In this document: positions 17,669-26,218 of the stretch, piece after piece
How the letters are laid out: each line of letters starts with the position of its first letter
Numbering within the stretch: the first letter of the stretch is position 1
NCBI GenBank assembly: GCA_007121335.1
Contig: SKLY01000012.1
Coordinates: 1 to 64,000 of the forward strand
Length of the DNA stretch: 64,000 bases
Source of the DNA: Saprospiraceae bacterium
GTDB taxonomy: Bacteria > Bacteroidota > Bacteroidia > Chitinophagales > Saprospiraceae
Direction of reading: 5' to 3'
Program-made: the position numbers and the translations under genes
The notes under the pieces: generated by a model
What the model was told of the DNA's origin: nothing
What the model saw: the letters and a program-made list of their open reading frames with translations, nothing else
The model's database searches: none

Positions 17669-19666
17669 TTAATAATCCAGCAATTCCCGGAGTTTTTTCC
17701 GAAAGCGCTCTACGGGTAAAAATTGTTTCTCCAATTGCGCAGCAAAGGGGACCGGCGTATCCATACTACCTATTCTACAGACAGGAGCATCCAGTTTTTC
17801 AAACAATTCTTCACCTATCCATGAGGCTATTTCTCCCCCTATTCCACCAAATTTAGTATCCTCGTGCAAAATGATGACCTTGCCTGTTTTGCTAGCTGTC
17901 TCTATTATGGCATCGTAGTCGAGTGGGACCAGTGTGCGGAGGTCCAAAATATCTCCCTGAATTCCCATTTCCTCCAATTGCTCCAAAGCCCAGTGAACCC
18001 CACTTCCGTAAGTAATAACAGAAACCTGATCTCCCGTGGCGTGTAATCGCGCTTTACCCTCGGGAATGGTGTAATAGCCGGTTGGGACATTTCCGCTGAT
18101 TTTTCGGTAGAGGGCCTTGTGCTCGAAAAACATGACCGGATTGGGATTTTCAAAGGCAGTTAGCAGGAGGCCTTTGGCGTCTTCCGGGGTTGAGGGATAA
18201 TAGACCCTCAGTCCGGCAGTATGGGTAAACCAGGCTTCGTTGCTCTGTGAGTGAAAAGGACCGGCACCTGTTCCAGCCCCGGTAGGCATTCGCACCACCA
18301 CATCTGCGGCCTGTCCCCACCGGTAATGGGATTTAGCAATGTTGTTGGCCAACTGGGTCATTCCGCAACTGACGAAATCAGCGAACTGCATCTCAATCAT
18401 ACTTTTGAAACCCTTGATAGACAACCCCAATCCAATTCCCAAAATAGCGCTCTCGCAGAGCGGGGTATTTCTAACACGCTCCGGGCCGTATTTTTCCATG
18501 AGGCCGGAAGTTATCTTAAATACTCCTCCGTAGTCCGCAATATCCTGTCCCATTAATATAAGCTCGTCGTGGCGCTCCATACCAGACTGCATCCCATCAG
18601 CCAGTGCATCAATAAACCGCATTTCTTTTTTTTCATCACCGGCTTTAGATGAAGTCATTGAAAAAGGCGCGTACACATCTGCCAGTTCGGATTCGGCTCC
18701 GGAGTCTGGTTCCGGCTCGTCAAAGGCTTTTGCAACCTCGCCTTTGATAAATTCTTTCAGCTCCTTTTTCCGGTCTTCAATCTGTGATTCTTTCAGCAGT
18801 TTTTCTTCGAGGAGGAAGTTTTCAAAATTGGAGATGGGGTCCCGTTTTTCCCATTTGTCAAAGAGCTCTGAAGGCACGTATTTGGTGCCGGATGCCTCCT
18901 CGTGCCCGCGCATTCTGAATGTCATGCATTCCACCAGCACGGGTCTTGGGTTTTTACGGATGTCATTGGCGAGGGAGTGAATGGTGTTGTAAACTTCCAG
19001 GATGTTGTTTCCATCGATTACAAAACCATCCATACCGTACCCTTTAGCCCGGTCAGCGAGTTGTTCGCATTTGTACTGTTCGGTATATGGTGTGGAGAGA
19101 CCGTATCCGTTGTTTTCAATCACAAAAATGACGGGCAGGTCCCAAACGGAGGCCACATTCATGGCTTCGTGGAATTCCCCTTCACTTGTACCCCCTTCCC
19201 CGGTAAAGGCCAATGCCAGTTTTTGCTCCTTTTTGAGCTTGTGAGCCAGCGCCACTCCACCTGCTACAGACAGTTGAGGTCCGAGGTGACTGATCATGCC
19301 CACTATGTGGTGTTCATTGGTACCAAAGTGGAATGACCGGTCCCTTCCTTTTGAAAAACCTGTCGATTTTCCCTGCCATTGGGCAACCAGCTTTTTTAGG
19401 GGTACATTCCTCGACGTAAATACTCCGAGATTTCGATGCATACTGAAAATGTACTCATCCGGTTCGATGGCCATTGTAGCTCCTACCGAAATTGCCTCCT
19501 GGCCTATACCGCTGAACCACTTGCTAATCTTTCCCTGCCGGAGTAAGAGCAGCATCCTGTCCTCGATCATCCTGGGGAAAAGCATCCCCTCGTACAGTTC
19601 CAGCAACTTTTTTTGGCTCAGTCCTTTGATGTCGTAAGCTATTTCACGACCTATAGTTTCCTTCAT
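17669..19666 (-). CDS. 2-oxoacid dehydrogenase E1 component, fused alpha and beta subunits
   Basis: Thiamine-diphosphate-dependent decarboxylase of a branched-chain 2-oxoacid or pyruvate dehydrogenase complex. Residues about 1-320 are the alpha part with the ThDP motif GEGGTSEGEFHEAMNVAS ending in ENNGYGLS. Here the first motif residue pair is GE instead of the common GD, which is frequent in this group. A glutamate/serine-rich linker (about 320-350) joins the beta part (about 350-665) with GQDIADYGGVFK and the transketolase C-domain HEDTKFGGIGGEI. The alpha-beta fusion at 665 residues is standard for Bacteroidota. The substrate (2-oxoisovalerate versus pyruvate) cannot be fixed from sequence. 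No E2 or E3 genes are nearby. Confidence 0.93.
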   Translation of the reverse strand: MKETIGREIAYDIKGLSQKKLLELYEGMLFPRMIEDRMLLLLRQGKISKWFSGIGQEAISVGATMAIEPDEYIFSMHRNLGVFTSRNVPLKKLVAQWQGKSTGFSKGRDRSFHFGTNEHHIVGMISHLGPQLSVAGGVALAHKLKKEQKLALAFTGEGGTSEGEFHEAMNVASVWDLPVIFVIENNGYGLSTPYTEQYKCEQLADRAKGYGMDGFVIDGNNILEVYNTIHSLANDIRKNPRPVLVECMTFRMRGHEEASGTKYVPSELFDKWEKRDPISNFENFLLEEKLLKESQIEDRKKELKEFIKGEVAKAFDEPEPDSGAESELADVYAPFSMTSSKAGDEKKEMRFIDALADGMQSGMERHDELILMGQDIADYGGVFKITSGLMEKYGPERVRNTPLCESAILGIGLGLSIKGFKSMIEMQFADFVSCGMTQLANNIAKSHYRWGQAADVVVRMPTGAGTGAGPFHSQSNEAWFTHTAGLRVYYPSTPEDAKGLLLTAFENPNPVMFFEHKALYRKISGNVPTGYYTIPEGKARLHATGDQVSVITYGSGVHWALEQLEEMGIQGDILDLRTLVPLDYDAIIETASKTGKVIILHEDTKFGGIGGEIASWIGEELFEKLDAPVCRIGSMDTPVPFAAQLEKQFLPVERFRKKLRELLDY

Positions 19667-19728
19667 ATATAATTCTATGCTTTTTCCCGCTTAGCGTCAT
19701 TTGCCGTTTGCGGGACCATTTCAGCTTG

Positions 19729-19736
19729 CAAATATA
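19729..19736 (-). promoter_or_regulatory. -7 promoter element of the E1 fusion gene
   Basis: TATATTTG on the minus strand matches TAnnTTTG exactly. It would start transcription about 55 nt before the ATG at 19666. No matching -33 box is evident at the expected spacing. Confidence 0.45.
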
Positions 19737-19793
19737 AGCCTCTGTAATAGATATAGCAGCTTCTGCTTTATTTATCGCAAATCGGACCATGTC

Positions 19794-20525
19794 TTACCTC
19801 TCAAAAACAGCTCTGAATATGTCCGGGCTTTTTAATGGTGTCATTCCATCTACATGGATGGTGTAGTAATCGACCATATGATTGAATAATTGTCTCCTTG
19901 TCTCTATATCAGTTATGCTTTTTTGAATCGGGATTGGTCCCTTTTTGGAGGCATTTAATTTCTTGAGGACATGCGTTTGCTCCTCATTGAGAAATTGGTT
20001 ATGTGGGGGAGGTGAGGAGTGAGCAACGCCCTCCCTAAGATCGAGAAATCCGGTATCCACCCGGTTGAATTCCGGAGAAATACCAAGGTGGGATGCGAGA
20101 TTTAGCATGAATAGGATCGGAAGATCGGGGTTGACAACATCCTCGGCTTCCAGGCTGCATATAGTTTCTCGCACGAATTCAAACAGTTCCGTTTGTGATT
20201 CACGGTTTTTGATGGTTTTTTTGAGGAGCTCGGCGATGAATTGGGAAATGGCTATTCTCTTGAGGTCTTCAAATACCCTCATCATGGGAATAGCTGGTCT
20301 CGCTTCTTTGAGCCTGTGCATATTACTGCTGTCCTTGTAATACAAAACGGCTTCCAGGAGTGAGGGGGGTTGAAAAAGGGAGGCCGACATGCGGGACCTG
20401 TTTTTTCTCACTCCTCCTGCAATGATGGTGAGCATCCCCATTTCCCTGGTCAAAATATCGCAGATAACGCTCGTATCGCGGTATTTTACAGTTCGGATTA
20501 CTATGGATTCTGTTTTGAGGAGCAT
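19794..20525 (-). CDS. recO: DNA repair protein RecO
   Basis: A 243-residue cytoplasmic protein of the RecFOR pathway, which loads RecA on SSB-coated gaps. The N-terminal OB fold is visible (LLKTESIVIRTVKYRDTSVI, then VTREMG-like LTREMGMLTIIAGGVRK). It is followed by the helical domain with FIAELLKKTI and LNLASHLGISPEF. The zinc-binding cysteines found in some RecO proteins are missing, as in many Bacteroidota homologues. The gene lies 42 bp downstream of a small conserved gene and probably shares its transcript. Confidence 0.93.
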   Translation of the reverse strand: MLLKTESIVIRTVKYRDTSVICDILTREMGMLTIIAGGVRKNRSRMSASLFQPPSLLEAVLYYKDSSNMHRLKEARPAIPMMRVFEDLKRIAISQFIAELLKKTIKNRESQTELFEFVRETICSLEAEDVVNPDLPILFMLNLASHLGISPEFNRVDTGFLDLREGVAHSSPPPHNQFLNEEQTHVLKKLNASKKGPIPIQKSITDIETRRQLFNHMVDYYTIHVDGMTPLKSPDIFRAVFER

Positions 20526-20567
20526 CTCAGCATTTTTCTTTTAAGCAGAGCGAAAGGGCGGGTAGAA

Positions 20568-20888
20568 TTAAATTGCAGCCTCCTCATCCTCAATTTTGGG
20601 TTGGGGATATTTTTCTCTGGTTCGCATGGACTCCATTTGACGTTCCAATACCAACTCGGCCAGGCCCGTAGCAATGTCTCTTTCCCCGGAGCTTTCCAGC
20701 AACCTCCGAATTTTTTCTTCTGATACATCCATTCGGTAGAGGGAACTCAGCAACAAGTCCTGATCCTGCTCCAGCATTTTGGCAATTGATTCGGTCAATT
20801 GTTGGAGCAGCTCACCATCTTTTTCTTCTGAATGTTTATCAATCAGCCAGGTGAGTTTATTGACTTGCGTGGGCTTGTTTGCGTCCAT
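20568..20888 (-). CDS. Small conserved protein of unknown function upstream of recO
   Basis: A 106-residue, highly charged, helical protein without signal peptide or membrane segment. Segments such as ELLQQLTESIAKMLEQDQDL and ERDIATGLAELVLERQMESM suggest a short helical bundle. I cannot assign a family. The ATG at 20888 is 37 bp downstream of the GH3 gene stop, and recO follows after 42 bp. GH3, this gene and recO therefore form a likely three-gene unit. Confidence 0.7.
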   Translation of the reverse strand: MDANKPTQVNKLTWLIDKHSEEKDGELLQQLTESIAKMLEQDQDLLLSSLYRMDVSEEKIRRLLESSGERDIATGLAELVLERQMESMRTREKYPQPKIEDEEAAI

Positions 20889-20925
20889 GGTAAAGAAAAT
20901 TTAAGGATGCTTATGTGTAAAATAG

Positions 20926-22455
20926 CTACACCTTGTTTCGAATACCGATAAAATCCAGGATTTCATCCAGGTGTTTTCTCTCGTTGGAGAGTCTGGGCAC
21001 TTTGTTTTGGCCACCCATTTTACCCTTGGACTCCATCCACTTGTGAAAAGAGCCGGAGGGGGCTATATCCAACTTAAGCCTTTTTAGGGCCAAATCGTGT
21101 GAGCGCTTGGCATCGTAGTCAGAATTTAGTTCCCGCAATTTGAGATCCAGAAAATTGGCAAATTCATTGGGATTGGGGTCTTTGCCGGCGAATTCTACTA
21201 CCCATTGGTGAGCCCCCTTCTTCCCTTTTTCCAGGAAAATTGGCGCCACGGTGTAATCCACCAGTTCGAGACCAAATTTTTTGCAACTCAGGGCAATCGC
21301 CTTGTCGGTATTTCCTATCATCACTTCTTCCCCAAAAGCATTGATAAATTGTTTGGTGCGACCCGCTACGGTAATGCGGTAGGGATCGGTGGAAAGAAAG
21401 GTGATTACATCTCCGGGCATATATCTCCATAGTCCACCATTGGAACTGATGATAATGCTGTAATTCTCTCCGGGTTTTACCCCTTCCAGCGGGACCGTGT
21501 TTTCAAGGTCCGGTTGATCGGCTTTCATGGGGGCAAACTCGTAGTAGATTCCATTGTCAACCAGTAAGTACATTCCTTTTTCGGAAAAATCTCCCTGGGC
21601 CGCAAAAAATCCCTCCGAGGCGTTGTAAACCTCCTGAAAGATAAAATCGCCTGAAGGGAAAAACTCCCTGAATTGTTGTAAGTATGGATCAAACCCCACA
21701 CCACCGTGGGCGTATGCTTTTGCATTGGGCCAGACTTCCTCCATGTTTGATTTACCCGTCAATTCAAGAATCCGGTCGAAGAGGACTATGGTCCAGGTGG
21801 GTACACCTCCGAAAAAACTTACATCTTCATCCTTGGCAATATGCGCTATTCGCTCAATTTTTTCCTCCCAATCTTCCAGCAGGGCTGTGGGGATGTCGGG
21901 CGTGAAAACAATCCTGGCCAAAAAGGGCATGTGGTATAACATGACAGCGGAAATATCTCCAATACGAGTTTGTCTCGAATGAGGGTACTTTTCTAAATTC
22001 CCGCCCATTATTAGATTCTTCCGCTTAAAAATATCGATGCTCGGATTGTGGTGATATAAAAAACTGAGTACATCAGTAGAACCCTTGTTGTGGCACCTTT
22101 TGAGGTTTTCCTTTGGGACCGGGATATACTTGCTTCTTCCACCCGTAGTGCCTGAGGACTTAGAAAACCAATTGACTACTCCCCTCCAGAGCACATCCGG
22201 TTTGCCCTTCATCATGTCTTCAATATGAGGTCGCAGGTTTTCGTATTCATTGACCGGCATTCGAGAGGAAAAATCACATGGTGATTTGAGCGTCTTAAAG
22301 TGGTATTTTTTGCCAAAAACAGTGGACCGGGCCGAATCGGTAATGTACTTAAACCAGTACTGTTGACGCTCATGCGGGTTTTGCAGCGCATACTCCAATT
22401 TCCGGTAGTTGCGGTCGAGAATTTTCTTAACACCAAAATTGAGCAGTCCCCTCAT
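20926..22455 (-). CDS. GH3-family acyl-acid amido synthetase-like protein
   Basis: The 509-residue protein matches the GH3 branch of the adenylate-forming superfamily, best known from plant auxin- and jasmonate-conjugating enzymes but common in Bacteroidota. Visible motifs are the nucleotide loop SKSSGTTGGRSKYIPV, the second ATP motif EVYNASEGFFA, and GDVITF near residue 350, followed by the C-terminal lid (about 385-509). It should activate a carboxylic acid as an acyl-adenylate and pass it to an amine. The bacterial substrate is unknown. A minus-strand -7-like box TACCTTTA (22487-22480) lies about 25 bp before the ATG. Confidence 0.9.
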   Translation of the reverse strand: MRGLLNFGVKKILDRNYRKLEYALQNPHERQQYWFKYITDSARSTVFGKKYHFKTLKSPCDFSSRMPVNEYENLRPHIEDMMKGKPDVLWRGVVNWFSKSSGTTGGRSKYIPVPKENLKRCHNKGSTDVLSFLYHHNPSIDIFKRKNLIMGGNLEKYPHSRQTRIGDISAVMLYHMPFLARIVFTPDIPTALLEDWEEKIERIAHIAKDEDVSFFGGVPTWTIVLFDRILELTGKSNMEEVWPNAKAYAHGGVGFDPYLQQFREFFPSGDFIFQEVYNASEGFFAAQGDFSEKGMYLLVDNGIYYEFAPMKADQPDLENTVPLEGVKPGENYSIIISSNGGLWRYMPGDVITFLSTDPYRITVAGRTKQFINAFGEEVMIGNTDKAIALSCKKFGLELVDYTVAPIFLEKGKKGAHQWVVEFAGKDPNPNEFANFLDLKLRELNSDYDAKRSHDLALKRLKLDIAPSGSFHKWMESKGKMGGQNKVPRLSNERKHLDEILDFIGIRNKV

Positions 22456-22700
22456 TTTGATCTTCGTTGATTGTCAGGATAAAGGTAAGGTATTTTATAG
22501 AAACCGCTTAAACCTATTCGGGAATTTTACCCGATTGTTGGTTGCGGACTGATTTTCATAAACTACATGAATACAACCCCACTTTTGTTTAGCGTATTAT
22601 AGCCTAATTGACTGGGTTGCTATAAATTTTTGGCGATGCTTGAGCTACAGAGGATTTTTTATTCGAAAATGAGTTATTGGTTGGAAAGTCTGAGAGAGTA

Positions 22701-24233
22701 TTATTCGTAGTAGGTCTTCTCGTAATTCCGTTCCAGCATTTCCATTACCATTTCCCACATATCTTCGTAGGGTATAATCTCAACTTCTGAAGACCTGCTG
22801 GAGAGTTCTGCCTGGCGGGACTTTAGTTTCCACAGATCCTTGCTTGTATATGATTTGACCCGCTTTGGGTGGAAACCGTATTTCCCCACCTTCACCATCA
22901 TTCGAATGATGCAATTGGATCGAAAGGTGTTGTTTTCTTTAAGGTATCGCTGCCTGTACTGAGTCAATGCATCCATTCGATCGATGTATCTACCATAGTT
23001 ATGACGCGCAAGGAAAAAGAGCAACTGGACCAAAAGAATGGTCACGTTACGACCGGTTTTATCCTTCTGATAGAGGGGTACCTGGTTGAGAAATTTGTTT
23101 AGCCTGAAGTTGTTTTTTCTGTCTTTTACACCTTCAGGGTCCCGCAATGCAGATAAAAACTCCAGATAGGCTTCCAGGGTTCTCCATATTTCAAACAATC
23201 CGGATTTTAGGTCATCGATTTCCCTGTCATTGAAAGTAGATTCTTTTATCTTTTGTGCGGCCACGTATTCTCGCTTGTGGATATAAAAAAGTGCCTTGAA
23301 ATATCGGATTACAAACCAATTGTGTTGATTCACCTTGGTGAGCTCCTCTATGTCGTTAGCAATGCCTATTGCACTATCTAGCATTTTTGCATTGAAAAAG
23401 GCTATCATTTTCAATCTGTTGAGACTAAAAACAATGGGCTTATGAGTGTAATTCTTTTCTAAGAGATACCCAATAGATTGGCTGGTCATGGATATAATTT
23501 CTTCATTTCTGTTGTCCAAAAAATAGAATTCCGCATGCGCATTGCAATAGTAGTAGAGGAACTTCGAGGATGCTTCAGGGCCGTTATGAACATCCAATTT
23601 TTTACTTATTTCAACCCAGCGGCTTCGCAGTTCTGATTCTGAAATTTTGGAGCGCCCGTAGTCCTTGTGAAAGACGAGGTGGTAAGCGTCCATTGCATTA
23701 TTCTCAGCCTGCAACCTTTCAAAACTTACTTTTTGAATGTCATCATACTTACGGTACCTTGCTTTATTGATCTCCAGAGTACCAAAGTGGTATTTTAGAT
23801 CCGTGGTGAGTAAATAGGTCAGTTCAGTGAGTTCGTATTTTTGGGTGTATTCCAATAAGCCCTCCGCCAACCAAATTCCTGTTTTTCTGGCAGATTTAGC
23901 CAACAGAAGTTTGATCTGCGCGTATTGCTGATGGCTGTTGATGACGGCCTGGGGGTATTCGGCAAATTTTGGTTTGTTCAAATCGATGAAAAACAGTGTA
24001 TTGAGCAATCGATCCCGGAGTCTTTCCCGAAGTTTTGCAAAGGTGGCTTCAGAATTTGTTTTGTTTCCATAGAGGCTTTTCATAGCGTCCTCCTCGGATG
24101 AAAATTCTCCCTTATGCAACCCCCTGTAGAGTTTTTCGAGCTGTGTATCGTTATTTGAATTCCCGCCAACCAGTTCAATTTGGGCAATTTTTTCCGGCGG
24201 AAGCAGATCTATTAATTCTTTTAGCATTTTCAT
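22701..24233 (-). CDS. Large helical protein of unknown function
   Basis: The ATG at 24233 (MKMLKELIDLLPPEKIAQIE) gives about 510 residues. The frame can be extended to a GTG at 24284, but the MK-M-LKEL start looks natural. The protein has no signal peptide or membrane span. It consists almost entirely of helices rich in L, K, R, Y and F, with a pattern reminiscent of degenerate TPR or HEAT-type repeats (for example FYIHKREYVAAQKIKESTF). I do not recognise the family and see no catalytic motif. It is monocistronic, flanked by a 245-bp spacer and the small-RNA-like region upstream. A minus-strand CAATTTTG box (24302-24295) may be its -7 element. Confidence 0.75.
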   Translation of the reverse strand: MKMLKELIDLLPPEKIAQIELVGGNSNNDTQLEKLYRGLHKGEFSSEEDAMKSLYGNKTNSEATFAKLRERLRDRLLNTLFFIDLNKPKFAEYPQAVINSHQQYAQIKLLLAKSARKTGIWLAEGLLEYTQKYELTELTYLLTTDLKYHFGTLEINKARYRKYDDIQKVSFERLQAENNAMDAYHLVFHKDYGRSKISESELRSRWVEISKKLDVHNGPEASSKFLYYYCNAHAEFYFLDNRNEEIISMTSQSIGYLLEKNYTHKPIVFSLNRLKMIAFFNAKMLDSAIGIANDIEELTKVNQHNWFVIRYFKALFYIHKREYVAAQKIKESTFNDREIDDLKSGLFEIWRTLEAYLEFLSALRDPEGVKDRKNNFRLNKFLNQVPLYQKDKTGRNVTILLVQLLFFLARHNYGRYIDRMDALTQYRQRYLKENNTFRSNCIIRMMVKVGKYGFHPKRVKSYTSKDLWKLKSRQAELSSRSSEVEIIPYEDMWEMVMEMLERNYEKTYYE

Positions 24234-24326
24234 ATGGCATACATATTGCTCTGAAATACAATGGAATGGATTGTTTTGCGCCACTAAAATAGTGCAAAAT
24301 TGCCTGTCTTAAAAATTGAATATTCG

Positions 24327-24359
24327 TTTCATGCAAGAAAAACCCTTGCCTTACCTTTG
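24327..24359 (+). promoter_or_regulatory. Promoter-like element in gene-free region (first)
   Basis: A perfect -7 box TACCTTTG (24352-24359) is preceded at 21 bp by TTTC (24327-24330), one base from the -33 TTTG. Downstream lies a structured stretch without coding potential. It contains perfect short stems TAATTACTG/CAGTAATTA (24370-24378 with 24391-24399) and AGCAAAC/GTTTGCT (about 24410-24429), then TATCG/CGATA. It may drive a small RNA. Confidence 0.45.
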
Positions 24360-24477
24360 TAAAAGAAATTAATTACTGGTAAAAAGAATGCAGTAATTAG
24401 TTGAAGACCAGCAAACTAACGTGTTTGCTTAGGGTAAATTATCGGTGTATCGATAGTCCTGGTTTTTGAATAACTGT

Positions 24478-24510
24478 TTTGAAGCACTGATCAAACCGCT
24501 TTTACCTTTG
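24478..24510 (+). promoter_or_regulatory. Promoter-like element in gene-free region (second)
   Basis: TTTG (24478-24481), a 21-bp spacer and TACCTTTG (24503-24510) form a full consensus Bacteroidota primary promoter, the best one in the window. Only a 21-codon frame follows before the next hairpin. Confidence 0.6.
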
Positions 24511-24548
24511 TGGTATAATATTTATTAAATCACTAAAACTGTTTGATC

Positions 24549-24614
24549 ATGAATTTTCTTCAACTACTTCTGATGCTCCTTACTATTATCGGTGATGACA
24601 TTGATGGAATATAA
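24549..24614 (+). CDS. Possible 21-residue hydrophobic small protein
   Basis: An ATG at 24549, about 35 nt after the promoter at 24503-24510, opens a short frame reading MNFLQLLLMLLTIIGDDIDG plus I. Its N-terminal two thirds could form a short membrane helix and its end is acidic. This could be a real membrane microprotein or a leader peptide, or just chance, since any AT-rich sequence yields such frames. The transcript would continue to the hairpin at 24724-24753. Confidence 0.3.
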   Translation: MNFLQLLLMLLTIIGDDIDGI

Positions 24615-24723
24615 GGAACTAGAAAAAATCAGGTTGATGGTGTATCCATCACAAAAAAGATAAAGGCTATAAAAATTGCAAAGTTTCGCTTTGCATAGTT
24701 AGCTACGGAATGAGGTACAAAAA

Positions 24724-24753
24724 AAGGTGTGTATCACTTATGACACACACCTT
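24724..24753 (+). terminator. Hairpin, probable end of the small transcript
   Basis: A perfect 9-bp stem AAGGTGTGT/ACACACCTT (24724-24732 with 24745-24753) follows the possible microprotein frame. It lacks a T-run (AAAAACCCC follows), so it may be a stabilising 3' structure or a weak terminator. On the minus strand the stem is followed by TTTTT, so it could act in that direction too. Confidence 0.4.
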
Positions 24754-24902
24754 AAAAACCCCAAAATAACCAATTTCCGTTGTTAGCTGCAAATATAAGT
24801 GTGGATATGTATTATATCCAAATAATACAACTATAATTTATTGTATTTTTATTATAGTTATTTGTATTTAATTGATTATTAATAATTCACTATTACTTTG
24901 CT

Positions 24903-24958
24903 GGTATCACCAGAAAAAGAAATTGACCCGTAGCTAATGTGTTGCGGGTCTTTTTTTT
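24903..24958 (+). ncRNA. Possible very short RNA ending in a terminator
   Basis: A TTACTTTG (24893-24900, one mismatch to the -7 box) precedes the small palindrome CTGGTATCACCAG. A perfect terminator then follows: stem GACCCG/CGGGTC (24925-24930 with 24945-24950) plus eight T. The unit between box and T-run is only about 55 nt and has no reading frame. The terminator is well supported; the RNA itself is a hypothesis. Confidence 0.35.
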
Positions 24959-25165
24959 GCTACCGGGTCATTTTTTCCACTAAACCAAATCGCAAATCAG
25001 GTCCAATATTCTCTCTGGATCACCTTGTTATCCCTATTTTAATAACCTTCGAGAATGTTTACTCCTGCCAATAACTTAAACTTTTTCCGGCCTAAGTGAA
25101 AAATCTCTATGAAGCGACCATTCGGCCTGGACAGAAACTCGAATCGGGACAAGCTGAGGAAAAGG

Positions 25166-25207
25166 AATAAAAAAAAGCGCATACCCTGAAGGATATCCGC
25201 TTTTTTT
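25166..25207. terminator. Bidirectional terminator downstream of prmA
   Basis: An interrupted stem (AGCG at 25176-25179 with CGCT at 25198-25201, continued by ATA/TAT and a G:C closing pair) is flanked by an A-tract on the left and seven T on the right. It can therefore stop transcription from prmA on the minus strand and transcripts coming from the plus strand. Confidence 0.65.
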
Positions 25208-25348
25208 CTAACCAAACTTTTTAAATATGAGTATTCTGGTAACGCACTTGTGTTTATAATTATTTTAGTGCTGCATGAAAAACCTTGTCTCCTTCTTCTA
25301 CAACTACTCAGTGTTTCCGAACTCGGTCTGAATTCGCTCAATGCGTTA

Positions 25349-26203
25349 TCAGGGGGTTTTTATCGGAGTGACTTTTTTTCTCAAATGTATGCAGATCCAA
25401 TCTGTATTTTCGTCTTCCATGGAATCTATGTAAATCAGTTCCCTGGAGGCGTAGATTATCTCTCTCAGGTTTTTTTTCAGAACACCTGAGACCAGAAGGT
25501 CTCCGCCTGGCACCAACATGGTTTCAATATTGTGCATTTGGTCTGTTAAGACATTCAGATTGATGTTGGCCAGTACTATTTCGTACCTTAAATCTTCCAG
25601 GCTCCCCGCAGTTTTTCTCTTGACTTCAATAACGCTGCAGTTGTTGGCCCGGGCATTGGCTTTTGTATTTTCCGTACATATAGGGTCGTGGTCAATAGCT
25701 GTTATATGAGCAGCCCCCAGTTTTTCTGCAGCAATGGAAAGTATTCCACTGCCACAACCCAGGTCGCATACCCGCCTCAATTTCAGGTCCATTCCCTCCA
25801 TCATTAGCAGCATCATTTGGGTGGTGGCATGGTGGCCTGTTCCAAAGGCCATTTGGGGTTCAATGATCAGAGTGTTATCAAAACCGGGCTTTTCGGGGTG
25901 AAAAGGTGCTCGGATGTACCAGGAGGTTCCTAATTCGACCGGCTCTAAGGAATCCTCCCACGTTTTATTCCAGTTCTCCGCTTGCTGCAACTTTTTCTCA
26001 TAGGTTATCTCCATTTCTTGCAAGCTTTTCTCAAATGCATTCAGTGCATCTGTCCCGGATTCCGGAATGTAAAACAGCCAGGTATCCTCGCGCTCTTCGG
26101 AACCGGCCACTTGATGAGTGTAGGTCAATAAATCAAGCTTATCTTCCGTGGCCTCTTTTTTCGGAATACTAATCACCCACCAGGGTGTGATATTATCAAA
26201 CAT
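25349..26203 (-). CDS. prmA: Ribosomal protein L11 methyltransferase
   Basis: SAM-dependent enzyme that trimethylates ribosomal protein L11. The ATG at 26203 gives 284 residues; the preceding codon is a TTG in frame. The N-terminal substrate-recognition part includes ISIPKKEATEDKLD. The Rossmann methyltransferase core starts at FGTGHHATTQMM, a PrmA signature, and continues with CDLGCGSGILSIAAEKLGA (motif I) and VLANINLNVL (the NPP-like motif IV in its PrmA form). folD lies 15 bp upstream on the same strand, so the two are co-transcribed. Confidence 0.93.
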   Translation of the reverse strand: MFDNITPWWVISIPKKEATEDKLDLLTYTHQVAGSEEREDTWLFYIPESGTDALNAFEKSLQEMEITYEKKLQQAENWNKTWEDSLEPVELGTSWYIRAPFHPEKPGFDNTLIIEPQMAFGTGHHATTQMMLLMMEGMDLKLRRVCDLGCGSGILSIAAEKLGAAHITAIDHDPICTENTKANARANNCSVIEVKRKTAGSLEDLRYEIVLANINLNVLTDQMHNIETMLVPGGDLLVSGVLKKNLREIIYASRELIYIDSMEDENTDWICIHLRKKVTPIKTP

Positions 26204-26218
26204 CAATACAGTTGTTTT

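Noticed and set aside
24327-24455. A riboswitch or 6S RNA in the structured stretch
   Set aside because: The stems are short and match no class I can recognise; a specific RNA family cannot be named without a covariance search.
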